Origin: Dermatemys mawii
Lineage: Eukaryota; Chordata; Testudines; Dermatemydidae
Assembly (NCBI GenBank): GCA_007922305.1
Contig: ML677334.1
Span: 22,837,915 to 22,901,914 of the forward strand
Length of the DNA stretch: 64,000 nt
Direction of reading: 5' to 3'
Position numbers and translations under genes: made by a program. The notes under the pieces were generated by a model. It ran no database searches, was not told the origin of the DNA, and was given only the letters and a program-made list of their open reading frames with translations. Positions 24,537 to 35,289 of the stretch are shown one piece after another (the stretch's first letter is position 1; every line of letters starts with the position of its first letter).

Positions 24537-24685
24537 GTGAGTATTTCAGACAGCCTAGTCCTCTGTTCATAGTCCAAGGCCAGAGGACAAGAGCTACAGG
24601 AGAAAGGCCCCAGAGTCCCAGCAGGAAAGTGTAGACCCATGTAGACCAGGCTTAAGTGATGCTGACGTCCTAGCGTAGACAGGGC

Positions 24686-25019
24686 AAGTGATAGTTGAAG
24701 TATCAGACAACAAATGTTTAGAGTTTATCCTAGAGATCTATTTGGGATGGACTATAGATGTTTGTATCATGTAACAAACATTTGGGAAGCATCCAGGCTA
24801 GCCTTAATAAGGGTTGTAACTACTGAGAGTTCACTGGCAATCTATTGACTCAAGTATAAACTCTAGTACAGGCATATCTGGAGAGGCATGAGGAGGGAGC
24901 AGGGTCTTAATTTAGGAGAGTAGGACCTGTGACTGTACCTGGTTACCGTGCAGAGGAACAGAAGAGGAGAACCCTTCTGGCACCTTGACCCTTGTGCACA
25001 GCCACTCAGTAGCTGGACA
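24686..25019. other. Short intergenic spacer, nothing recognised
   Basis: Ordinary mixed-composition sequence lies between two DNA transposons. Confidence 0.4.
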
Positions 25020-25027
25020 GTCTACCT

Positions 25028-26217
25028 CAGGGGTCTCAAACTCAAATGACCACGAGGGCCACATGAGGACTAGTTCATTAGCTCAAAGGCCACATCACTG
25101 ACACACCCGCCATCACTGCCCCCGGCCCCGCCCCCACCCCACCCCTTCCATGAGGTCCCACCCCTGCCCCGCCTCCTCCCCTGAGCGCGCAGCTCCCCGC
25201 TCCTCCCCTCTCCCTCCTGGAAAGTGCTAAGCGCCTGGAGGTAGGCAGGGAGGAGGCAGGGGGCGCGGGGAGCTTGGCAGCTGCAGGAAATTAAGTGTGG
25301 GGAGAGAAAGGGCATGGGGAGCTTGGCTGGCCACAGAAAATAGCCCTGTGGGTCACGTGTTTGAGTCCCCTGCCTTAGGTGAACTACTCCATCACCTAAC
25401 AAATCTGAGCCTCATACTCAGCCTCAGTGTTATACATACAACGATACAAAAGTATAGTAAAAAATATTTTTCACGGTGCATCGAGTCGTAGCGCTGACAC
25501 ACGTTATACTCCTTGGGAACAGCAATCGTTTTCTGACAAATAAGACATTGAATTTTATCTTTTACCTCTGTGAAAAAATATAAATTCTCCCATTTGTCTT
25601 GGAAAACTCTCCTTTCTTCCATGAATGTTCTTTATTTTGATAAAGTCATTTCCAAGCAGTTTTAATAAAATATATTCGCTTAATAATGCACCTCACTCGA
25701 AGGACCAAACAGGAACTTAGATTTACTTCTATTACAGCACCCTCCTGGACTGGGCTGCACTCACACTCCACTCTCGTCCCACCTCTTCAAACCCCTTCCC
25801 TGTCCCCTTCTCTGTCCCCTTCCAACCCCTTCCACAAAGTTCCCACCCCAACTCCGACCCCTCTCCTCCCCTAGTTCAACCCCTTCCCCAAATCCCCGCC
25901 CCTTTCTCCCCCTCCTCTCCTGTGCACGAGGCTTCCCACTCCTGGCCCTTCCCTTCCAGAAACCGCTAAGCCACCAGAGAATTGCCTGGTGGTAAGCAGA
26001 GCAGTGGGAAGCAGCAGTGCAGGAGAGACGAACGTGGGGGAGCAGGGAGGGTGGGGCACGGGGAGTTTGGTGGGGGGGGCACAGGGAGCTTGAGGGAGGG
26101 GTGGGGGGACCTCGGGGAGCTTGGCTGGGAGCCGCAGGGGAGCTTGGCTTGGGGGGACAGGGGGAGCATCATGGGCCACAGGGAAGGGCTTGGCAGGCTT
26201 CATGTTTGAGATCCCTG
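25028..26217 (-). mobile_element. Composite hAT element with internal transposase remnant
   Basis: The left end caggggtctcaaactc pairs with the inverse of the right end catgtttgagatccctg. Flanks gtctacct (25020-25027) and gtctagcc (26218-26225) agree at 6 of 8 positions. A second internal right end (gtgtttgagtcccctg, to 25372) follows a first C-rich then G-rich module. A comparable C-rich/G-rich module fills 25740-26200. It therefore looks like a complete MITE plus a longer copy carrying a transposase fragment, or one rearranged element. Confidence 0.72.
25392..25622 (-). pseudogene. hAT transposase N-terminal BED zinc-finger remnant
   Basis: The minus-strand frame starts MEERRVFQDKWENLYFF. 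It continues with CLICQKTIAVPKEYNV and then YDSMHREKY. C26 and C29 and the final H49 of a BED finger (C-x2-C-xn-H-x3-5-H/C) are present. The expected first His is Arg at residue 44, so one zinc ligand is lost. The sequence around W11-F17 and KEYNV is characteristic of hAT transposases related to the GTF2IRD2/Charlie-type proteins. After about residue 53 the sequence no longer looks like transposase, so it is truncated. It lies within the hAT element on the strand expected for its transposase. Confidence 0.72.
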
Positions 26218-26225
26218 GTCTAGCC

Positions 26226-27111
26226 CTATGTGGTTTGTAAAGCTCCAGACTCACTAAGAGCCCTTTAAATAATGAATAACAACACTATAACTATATGAAT
26301 TTTAAAGAATAGAAAGTATAGGTAAGGAATTAGGATTTGAACCCCGCACTCACATGAGTGAGGTTTCGTACATGGTGCTGTCCTTTGTTTGCTAGAGATT
26401 CCATTTCCCTTCTCCTTGTTGTTGGTTCTGTTCAGCACATGCACCCATCCTGTATGGTGTGATCCTCCCAAAGGCACACTGTTTGTACTCGATCTGTGAG
26501 TGAAGCAGCTTCCTTCACTAACTGAGGGATTTTATATCTATGCTTCTGCAGTTCCTTCTTTCTGGTGCAGTTCTGTTCAGCCTCTGCAAAGATTACTGGG
26601 AGGCTCAAGGGAACTGAAAACCCTTAGTCAAGGGCAGAAATATTTGGATTCAATCAGCAATGAAAGGAATCCCTGAGAATTATAGACATTTTCTGGAACA
26701 GCTGTTTCCTTTGTCTGCAGTGTTTCTTCCATTCAGTTCTGAATTCACCCAAAGTGCAATTTAAAATACTTTAATATTTGAAATCTGGAAATCCCTGCCT
26801 AAGGATTTAATATTGTTCCTGGCTAGCTGTGATGGGAGGAGTTGACTCTCATCAGCATGCAAATCAGTAAGATCTATTAACATTAATGCAAGTTCTTTCC
26901 CATCTAGATGTCGCCATATCTCTAAGAGCAAAAGAAGTCAAAGGTATTCATTAAGCCAGCCCCTATTCCCAAGTTCCGAATAAGTAGTGCTGTTGCAACA
27001 TTATACTTGTATGTCCTTACAAATCATCCGAGCCCTCTGTGTTTGTGGGCTACTTTCAACAAACCTGCAGGAATTTTATATAAACTCCTGTGGGAGGAGA
27101 TATAAAGCTAA
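26226..27111. other. Intergenic sequence with enhancer-like composition
   Basis: No repeat is recognised in 26480-27100. It includes an octamer word (atgcaaat, 26858-26865), ttaatatt/ttaa-rich segments and a cattaatgcaa word (26881-26891). Whether it is conserved is not testable here. Confidence 0.35.
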
Positions 27112-27408
27112 GGCCTTGTCTACACTACCGGCTGGATCGATGGGTAGAGGTCCATCTATTGGGGATCGATTTATCATGTCTCATCAGGACATGATAAATC
27201 GATCCCCAGAGGCACTCCCGTCGACTCCGGAACTCCAGTTCGCCAAAAGGCACAAGGCAGAGTCAACAGGGGAGCCCGCTGTCAACTGCTGCCACCGTGA
27301 GGACGGCAGCTAAGTCACCCTAAGATGCATTGACTTCAGCTACGGTACTCATGTAGCTGAAGTTGTGTATCTTAGGTCGACTCCCCCTGGTCTGGTGTAG
27401 ACCAGGCC
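27112..27408. mobile_element. Harbinger-type MITE with perfect internal hairpin
   Basis: Ends ggccttgtctacactac and the inverse of ggcctggtctacacc. A perfect 20-bp inverted repeat (arms 27161-27180 and 27188-27207, 7-base loop) lies inside, and a second looser one involves agctac/gtagct around 27336-27362. Flanks are taa and aaa, so the 3-bp duplication is imperfect. Confidence 0.75.
27161..27207. repeat. Perfect 20-bp hairpin within the MITE
   Basis: ggggatcgatttatcatgtc is followed by the loop tcatcag and then its exact reverse complement. Confidence 0.97.
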
Positions 27409-28475
27409 AAAGACTGCACTTCTGCCTTTTTTTAAGTTCACTTTTATCCTATTTCCAGAGGCAGGTTATAAGCCACAAACACTGAATGCAGAGCTAGGCT
27501 GGAGCCAAGTCATAAGATCTGATTTGGCTTTATGAGCTAAAACACGAGATGAGCTATTGGAGAAGATTATGTACACTTGCCAAAAAAGTGCTACAGTGGG
27601 TAAGGTTGCTGTGACTATCAGGGAGTGAAGAGATGCTAGCATATTCTGCCCTTGGCTCATCCTTGGCTTCCTCAAGTTTTCACTTTTGCCCATATCTTTC
27701 TACTGAATCAGGTGTGTGTATGAGTGAGATACGTTTAATACGGTTGGATTATTTCTGGATCTGTATGTAAACACTGAGATGAGGAATAATATTGCTATAA
27801 AACAGTGTGAACTTAGTTTGAAATGATGCTCATGCTGTTAGTCAATATGATTTTGTGTGCTGGCAAGATTCTGCTGAAGTGAATTATGAGGCACCCCAAA
27901 TACCTGAAGCTTAGAATACTAAGTGAGAGAGTCTACAAGTTATCGTACAGTTAGTTAGGAACAATGGCCTTTATGATCCTGTAATTCATTGGCAAGAAAT
28001 ACCACATAATTCAGAGACGTTTACAAAGCCCTCTGGTGTCATTCTTCAAAGTTTCACGACAGCTACTTCAGCTTTGACTCTGAGCAGCATTCTAACTTCA
28101 AGTCCAGCTATTAAATGGCATTGCCAGCTTGCTAGATCCTTGACTCAGCTGTTCCCACCTGTAATTAGTTATCTACTTACTGTTACAAATAAAAAGAAAT
28201 CACAGAGGAATTTTCCTTATTAGAAAAATTCATAATGACAGAAGCATAATCAGCATTAGAAACAAAAAAAATCTTGTTTGTTTCATCACCCCTGAAGCTT
28301 GACAAAGCCTCACTGTGTCCCCTGCGATTCTTTATTCTCTCAGAATTACGTCAATATCAGAGGTTGGTCCAAAGCAAAATTCCAGTAGTGTATTTACCCA
28401 AACATAGGATCCAGAGTGGGTGGCTGGGGGCGGGGCCCAGCTTTGTTCAAATGGAAGTGAAATGAAAAAGAATAT
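27409..28475. other. Intergenic sequence, nothing recognised
   Basis: AT-rich, without TE ends or an open frame of interest. Confidence 0.4.
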
Positions 28476-28655
28476 AGGCCAAAATTTTGACATTTGTGAT
28501 TATGGTATGCCTCAATTTTTGGGTGTCACATTTAAGACACTTTAAACCTGCTAGTCAGATAGTGCTGAGCCCTTGTCCTCTGAAAATGAGGCCCTTTCTG
28601 GGGTCTCAAATTCACCCAAAATCGCTGCTTAACCACGTTTGAAAATCTAAGTCTA
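28476..28655. mobile_element. Palindromic Harbinger-type MITE
   Basis: The left half (ggccaaaattttgac, gcctcaatttttgggtg) and right half (caaattcacccaaaatcg, gtttgaaaatctaagtc) are inverse to each other around gtgctgagcccttg. Typical of the tttcaaa/tttgaaa family of foldback MITEs. Confidence 0.62.
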
Positions 28656-29703
28656 TAAGCTGCTATGTTTCAGCTGGTTTTATTACAGACAAAGTACTTG
28701 AATTTAACTAAGTGATGAGAATAGAATTTTGCAATATCAGTCCTTGCTCCCACTTGCAGGGCCTAATGTCCTCTCTCCCTAACAGAACATTTATTAGAGA
28801 GCTAACAGGATTTGCCAACTGATCTCTTTTTATAAGACACACCGGGGTTTTTGGTGCTGTTGTTGCATAATCACCCCTTCCTCCTGCTGAGAGATTCTTT
28901 TTTCAGAGCAAACATTGAGATGCTAAGTATTTTCTATAAAGAGCTATTTATTAACCAAAGAGAGCTATTTATGTGTCTTGAGCTAGGAGTAAGCACCTGG
29001 ATTTTAGGGGAGGAAAAATCAAATCTTCCAAGGTTAAAATTAGCTGTTAGATTGCAAGGGCAAAACCACCTGAGGTTTCAGCCCTGCTGCTTTTAATGGG
29101 TAAATGAGATATTTCATGTGCAATTGCCTAAGTGACTATTGAAACAGATGCCATGTTCCAACAGCACCTTTGGCAGAACAAGTGGCATCTCAGCAGGGAA
29201 AAGCAAAGCAGTGTGGCTGGTGAAATTGCAGAGGAGAACAATGGATTCCTTCCATGATGCAATGGAACACTTACAATGAAGTGAGTATTTCAGGTTAGCA
29301 TAAGTGCCCCATCATTAACTATTCATCATAATGTACTAATCAGAAGGACCTCACTGGGCACTCATGCACTTCCTCAGAAGTCCCATTGTACCTCAGATTC
29401 CCTGAAGCATTATCAGAGCTGAGTGCTAGGAGCTGAGACACATGGTGCTTGTCAATACAGTAGTTGTGCTAAAGTGCTCTAAAGTTCTAATGCACTTTCC
29501 TGTTGTACATTAATCTCCTGCATTCTCTTTTATTTCTGTCTAAATCAAAATGGGAATTTCCCCATCATGTCTGTTCTAAATCACAGAGAACTAATGAGCA
29601 AGGTATACTGGCTCCTCTGAGTTTGACACACTTTGTTAGGGCTCAATCCTTGAATGCTGCTGTACCAGCTAGCCAATAAAACATGCCCCCACTCTGTGCC
29701 TCA
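28656..29703. other. Intergenic sequence, nothing recognised
   Basis: Short open frames only. No repeat ends were identified. Confidence 0.4.
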
Positions 29704-29922
29704 GGCTTTGTCTACACTGGGATTTCCTATGTTTCCAGCCATTCAAGCACCAATGGAGCTGCCCTAGTTCACACCTCTAGTATAAACTCCAGAAGTGGGA
29801 TATGCTTCACCAGTACAAATAGCAGATTTGCCCATTCAAGGTAGGAGCTGCAAGCTGCAGTGACACCGGTGGTAGACCGCTAATGGCTGTAACTAGGATA
29901 AATCTCCAGTGTAGACAAAAAC
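29704..29922. mobile_element. MITE with TTGTCTACACTGG ends
   Basis: The left end ggctttgtctacactggga pairs with the inverse of ctccagtgtagacaaaaac. About 220 bp, no coding sequence. It belongs to the same broad TIR family as 27112 and 32044. Confidence 0.72.
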
Positions 29923-30270
29923 TTTCTGAATCCCCACCCTTTTCTAAAACATATTAAAATCTACTCCTTTTCTATTGTCTTCACTCAGTGAACTGCAAAC
30001 CAGGTCTCCTCACCTTTTTCCAAGGCCTAGAATCTTACTGCACATGTTGCATGTGTACTATATGAACTGTGTGCCTGCCAGATTTATGTAAGCCAAACAA
30101 CTCCACTGTGAACAGTGGAGCCCCACTATAACACGACAGATGGGATCCATAAAATGCCATTGCGCTAAATGCGGGGTCGCTTTATAGGGGGGCCCCACTC
30201 CCCAGCAGGCAGGGGGCTGCGCTTCTCTCCCCGCTGCCCAGCAGGGGAGAGAAGCTGTGGCCCCCACCTG

Positions 30271-30620
30271 CAGGGACAGAGAACTCAGGACTGCAGGTGG
30301 GGGCTGAGGCTTCTCTCCCCTCTGCTCAGCAGGGGAGAGAAGCTGTGGCCCCCACCTGCGGGGACAGAGAACTCCGGGGCTGCAGACTGTAGCCCNNNNN
30401 NNNNNNNNNNNNNNNNNNNNNNNNNNNNNNNNNNNNNNNNNNNNNNNNNNNNNNNNNNNNNNNNNNNNNNNNNNNNNNNNNNNNNNNNNNNNNNNGGGCT
30501 ACAGTCTGCAGCCCCGGAGTTCTCTGTCCCCGCAGGTGGGGGCCACAGCTTCTCTCCCCTGCTGAGCAGAGGGGAGAGAAGCCTCAGCCCCCACCTGCAG
30601 TCCTGAGTTCTCTGTCCCTG
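30271..30620. repeat. Perfect inverted repeat flanking the gap (125-bp arms)
   Basis: 30271-30395 is the exact reverse complement of 30496-30620. The two arms abut a 100-N gap on each side, so conceptual translation of either strand gives the same peptide around the gap. Confidence 0.95.
30396..30495. other. Assembly gap of 100 N
   Basis: Exactly 100 N, the usual placeholder for a gap of unknown size. It lies at the symmetry centre of the inverted repeat. Confidence 0.99.
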
Positions 30621-30784
30621 GCAGGGGAGTCTGCAGCTTCTCTCCTCGCTGCCCAACAGGGGAGAGAAGCCGTGGCCCCAGCACCTACTGGGGACAGAGA
30701 AGAAGGACTTGGGAGGCACGGTGTAATCGCGCTATAACTGAACTCACATTATAGCGGGGCACGTTATACCGGGGCTCCACTGTA

Positions 30785-31261
30785 CTTGAAGGGGGAAGAT
30801 TACATCCCTACTGTAAATCCACTGGAGATAACATAACTATAGCAGGGATGTGTTTGGCCCAGAATTTAATCTGATGGGAGGATGACTGTCCACTGCAAAC
30901 AAGTATTGAACTGAATTCTTAGGCAATCATGAAGGTTAAGTTTTGAGGGTGAACGAGTGTTCTACATGATCTTCGAAAGCTACCTTCTGTTCTATTTTTG
31001 AGGACTGGCTGTTTCATTTGGACATGTGTTCTGTATTTGACTGTGTGGGTCTCCTTCTTCCTTCAAGTAAATCCTGGTTTATATGTATGCCAGGAGATTT
31101 GTGTAGAGACTGGCTAGCCACAAAGTATGTCTTGTCTTTTGATGAAACTTAGAGCTTCTCATTGGCTGTTATGCTACAGGGACATCCCTGATGAAGGGTC
31201 TAATTAACTTAGAAAGATGATTCCTAATTTTAGACACTATTGTTGCATGAAGAAAAATACT
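30785..31261. other. Intergenic sequence, nothing recognised
   Basis: No TE end, gene or structure was recognised. Confidence 0.4.
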
Positions 31262-31440
31262 CCCATTTGATACAGTGCTTCTCATCCATAGCTCTCCGCA
31301 CAATTTACAAAGGAAACTAAGTATTATAATAAAAATGGGGAAACTGAGAGAAAAAGCAGAATGACGGGCCCAAGAACGTATAGCAAGTCAGTAGCAGAGG
31401 TAGAAGTAAATCCTACCTCTTCTGCCTCCCAGTCGAGTGG
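31262..31440 (-). repeat. MIR-type SINE fragment (antisense)
   Basis: Inverse MIR order: aatggggaaactgagagaaa, then cccaagaacgtatagcaagt, then ctgcctcccagtcgagtgg. Confidence 0.6.
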
Positions 31441-32043
31441 CCTTTGCCCTGGGCCACTTTGGTTGTAAAAGATTTTATGCCCCACTCTTCTTTACTTGTG
31501 GTAGAATTACCAATGATGGTTATTTTTTTGAATTCTTGGAAACTGTTCCTCTTTTTAAGCTCAAATTTTGTCTTTCTGCCCATTCTTCATTTATGTAGCT
31601 TGGCCCACACGTTATGCCTTGTTCATTGGTTCTCAGACCTTTAGCCCTGATGTTGTACATCTCTTGACATATCCATGGAGAAACTTCTATTGTAGTTTAC
31701 CATTCTATTCCTTTCATTTGGGTGGGGTTTGTTAGATTGGATGAAACAGGAAATGTTGTTTTCGGTCATCTTTTTTTAAAGGGCTCTGTTACTCCTGTTC
31801 ACTTTATTTAATTTCTCAACATTTTACTGTCATGTATTTATTTTTATAGACCTTGTTAACTGTACCCTATTTTTCTACCAGGTTGATCTCTTTCCTCCAC
31901 ACCTTCTGCTCAGAAAGAGATTTCTACGCATTGAGCCCATTGGAGTGTTCAGCCCTCGAAGACCAACAGGTGTATTACAGGTCTGTTACAATGTGTACCA
32001 AAGAAACTCCAAATGAGGAATAAAACAGAGTACAAAAGAAAAG
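31441..32043. other. Intergenic sequence, nothing recognised
   Basis: T-rich; no recognised repeat. Confidence 0.4.
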
Positions 32044-32216
32044 GCCATGTCTGCACTAGAAGCACTTGACCAATATAGGAATACTGGCATACTATACTGG
32101 CAAAGCACTCCTCATGTGGACACAACTGTGCTTTTACTAGTATAGCTTATTCCACCCCAGATCCCAGTCAACTTGAGCTGGGAATCACACCCCTAGCTGC
32201 AAGTGTAGATGTAGCC
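32044..32216. mobile_element. MITE with GGCCATGTCTGCACTAG ends
   Basis: The left end ggccatgtctgcactag pairs with the inverse of ggctacatctacacttgc (right side near 32216). About 170 bp; same TIR family as 27112. Confidence 0.65.
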
Positions 32217-33648
32217 TAAGTGATTTAGGAGCCCAGGTCCCACTGACTTTCTAAATCACTCTTAAAAATGAGGTGTAAGCTTGTAAGTCACATAGATGCT
32301 TTTGAACATTTACCTGAGATTTTCGATGATGTAATCAGCACAACTCCTTTGAACTCACCCAAGTTTGGCCAATTTCTATAAACTGAGACCTTACAGTGCA
32401 GCACACAGTGCAATGCCACATAATCAGGGAGAGGGAGAGCTCTGAGACCCGTCTCTTTTGGTTTTAAGTACTGTCAAGTGTCATTGTGAGTGAGGTCAGT
32501 CTATCACTGAATGTGACGGTCTGTAAGCAGATCCAGTGATACAGTACCAGCATGCCAAGTCCACATTCTACCTGAAAGTCTGGGTGATACCACCCAGATC
32601 CTAGGAGTACTTGAGGCAATTGTGGCAGGAGCCCTGGCACTGCGTAGAGCTGACCTCGTGGTGGTGTCATCTCCGTTGTCAAGGACACCACTGGTTCAAG
32701 GGTTGATTTATTTTCTCCACCATGGATGGTACACTGAGCAGGAGATTGAAAATCTGTTTTAATGTGACTGAGGAGCGTCAGGTGGATGTGAGGTGCCATA
32801 GGAAGCAAGGCAATCAGAGCAGCTTCCCTCAACCTGATATTAGCAGAAGGATTTCCAGAAGTTGCGATAAATATAGATCCCTTGAATTTTTTTTTGGTAC
32901 CTGTCCAAGTATATTATGACAAAGATGATTTTTTTAAAAACAGACTTGAGTTGTTCATGTAACTTTGTGAAGTGCTGGTGATATAGTCATCTGGAAGCTA
33001 CCTAAGCACCGTGACACACCAATCAGTAGAATTCAATTACTAATCACTTTGTGCCACCTAGCCAAAGCCTGGGTCTGTAAATGGGGTCACTTAGGTGGAG
33101 CCTGACACCATCCCACTTGCAGGATCCGACTCCATTATGAAATAATTACTTCCATGGAGTGTGCAGCTGAATTCCCTCATGGGACTGAGGGTGACATGGA
33201 CTCTAAGACAGAAGAAGAGCTGCAGAGGTGAATAGGGCAGGGGTTAGTAGGGAATAGTGACCAGAGGAAATTAGTGGGTGTGAATAGAAACTTCCTGTGG
33301 CTGTAGAAAGCAGGGAGGGATAAATTGATTTGAGAAGAATCTGTAGTGGCTTGTGTCACCTCTTCTTATGTTTGGACAAACCTGGGAATTTGTGGGTTAA
33401 CAAAGAGTTCAACCTCCTGCAGATGCCTCCTGTGTCTTCCCAGCATCCCTATTTATTTTAAGCTTTGGCTCAGTCTGGGTTATGAAAAGCAGTTAATCTT
33501 GATTTTTTTAACCCCACCACCCAGTTCCAGGAACATCCAGCTTCCCAAACCAGCAGTCCTGGAGACATCCCTTTCCCTCCTTCACAGATGCATGCCCTTC
33601 CTGTCAGGAGATCCTCCTGAAACTTTTACTTCCTTTCTGCTAGCTACA
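32217..33648. other. Intergenic sequence with a candidate unclassified repeat
   Basis: The part 32420-32830 contains gcagatccagtgatacagta and neighbouring sequence that I recall from a turtle repeat, but no ends or reading frame can be shown. The remainder is unassigned. Confidence 0.35.
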
Positions 33649-33868
33649 GTTGGATGGCTTAGTGGCCTAAGCATGAAGCTGGAGATATTTAGACTGCCGA
33701 ACTAGAGGTGGGAATCCTGGCAGAGTCAACAAAACCCTTTACCTCTCTGAGGTAGATAAATCAAGTCCCGTGCAGTTTATGGAATGCTGGTGTTGTAGGT
33801 AAAATGTTGACCATGGTAGGTAAACTGTTTTGGAAATCTTTGTGCTGAAATGTGCTGAATGAAAGATA
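33649..33868 (+). repeat. tRNA-derived SINE
   Basis: The head resembles a tRNA: a box-A-like tggcttagtggcctaagc followed ~40 bases later by a box-B-like ggtgggaatcctggc. A CORE/MIR-like tail ends around gtgctgaatgaaag. It directly abuts the MITE at 33872. Confidence 0.55.
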
Positions 33869-33871
33869 TTT

Positions 33872-33969
33872 GGCCCTGGTTCTGATTTGATATCAATTTA
33901 ATCAGGAATAAAATCATTGAAAACAATGAAGTCACTCCCACAAAAAACTAGTACAATCAGAATCAGGCC
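33872..33969. mobile_element. Palindromic Harbinger-type MITE (Chompy-like)
   Basis: Ends ggccctggttctgattt and the inverse of ggcctgattctgatt fold back around cattgaaaacaatgaagtca. Confidence 0.7.
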
Positions 33970-35289
33970 TATCATTATTATTATAACAATGAGCATGCTT
34001 CCCTCCCAGGGTTCATAGTCTCTACCGATCTAGGGAGTCAGATATTTGACCTGAGAATAAAACCTCTCACATGACATCAGTGAGTGCTAACTAGAAGGGC
34101 CCATAACTGGCCTGCTAAATTTTTTGTAAATCTCATATACATCAGAGCTGGTACAAATAGGAAAGATTCTTTTAAAAAATACTCCAAAATTTGTGTAAAT
34201 GGATACAGAAGCCACTAATATGGAAGCTAATGCTCTTATGATTAAATCTGTGTAGTATGCAATGTGAACTGGATAGAAATATCTCCGTATCTACAATTTG
34301 ACGACTACATACTTAATATCTTTGTAGAGGACTTTGGGATTGAGAGATGAAATGCACAATATTAGTCTGATCCTGTATCCATTCAAGTCAATGACGACGT
34401 ACCCACTCCTTTAAATGGGTGCATGACCAAGAGCTAAAGATTATCATTTGTCCATCTGCCTGTAGTGGCCAAACAATCTTGTTATGTTGATTATACTGTT
34501 ATATTTTCTTTACTGACAAATCTACACTTTCCCCTTCTCTTCCCCTTGCTAATTTTTACTCCCATTCTCTAAGTGTTCATAAAGGGAGCAGGGAGGGGAG
34601 TTCCAATAGCTGCGTGAATATGGTGGGCATTGAAACCCCATTCCTGTTGTTGCTCCCTATAGTAACTTGCTCTAAATGGGCCAGGTCATATACAAAATGA
34701 GACTGAATTAATGTATTTTATCAAGGCATGATGCCACTTAGTACAAGATAATCTGGCATTCTGTATCATTCTTTATTGTTACGACTGGTTTTCTGATGTA
34801 TCAGTCTTTAATCATACTTAATTGCTTTGGTTGAGGAAACTCCCCTAACCTCTCCTGCACTCACAAAATTTCTTCCTTTCATATTAGATATTCCTTTGTA
34901 TTTTGTTTGAGTTAATAGACCCAAACCCAGGAGTTGTCATGTTCTCCAACCTAAACTCATTTGTTCTATTCTTGACAGCAGAGAACCTCTCTTCTTGTTT
35001 ATTCTTTGAACTAGCTTTACAGATACATCTTTAAACCAGATAGTCTCTCTTCTTATAATGATTAGGAAAAGTAACTGGAGTCTGGTTGTGGTGTGAAGAG
35101 GGGCCAGGTTTGTCTTGTCAGTTTGGCTCTCCAATACAGTGCTGCAACCTTAATCTGTAAAAAACCATTAGCTCTTTGGCTTGTTCAGTAAGGGTCCTTT
35201 TCAGCATCCTCTGCATCTCAATTACTAGCTTTATCAGACATCTGTTTCCAGTCATTTACTTTTTTCTCATGTTGGCTACAGTGATTGAC
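33970..35289. other. AT-rich intergenic sequence, nothing recognised
   Basis: A faint half of a palindromic MITE (gatcctgtatccattcaagt, 34370-34389) is the only repeat hint. No gene is supported. Confidence 0.4.

Larger units (their letters stand above)
22738..24652 (+). mobile_element. Decayed Harbinger-type transposon with MYB/SANT-like exon remnants
   Basis: The left end ggcctggcctacactac and the right end (inverse of agcctggtctac, to 24652) match the TIR of the small MITEs at 15075 and 27112. A second TIR-like word (gtagacagggc) ends at 24685, so the right limit is uncertain. Inside are two remnants of the accessory DNA-binding protein on the + strand, joined by what looks like an intron. 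No DDE transposase frame is visible. PIF/Harbinger elements usually carry a separate MYB/SANT protein, which fits. It is probably the internally deleted parent type of the MITEs in this window. Confidence 0.75.
30113..30782. mobile_element. Tigger-like (TcMar) MITE, copy 1, with palindromic core
   Basis: Ends cagtggagccccactataac and the inverse of cagtggagccccggtataac are followed on the right by TA (30783-30784); the left dinucleotide is AA. The core is GC-rich and built of alternating-orientation modules around cttctctcccc/ggggagagaag. An assembly gap lies in the middle. The copy at 46100 is clearly the same family. Confidence 0.78.

Noticed and set aside
30169..30719. 145-codon frames on both strands across the gap
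   Set aside because: They translate palindrome arms and N bases; identical peptides on both strands are a symmetry artefact.
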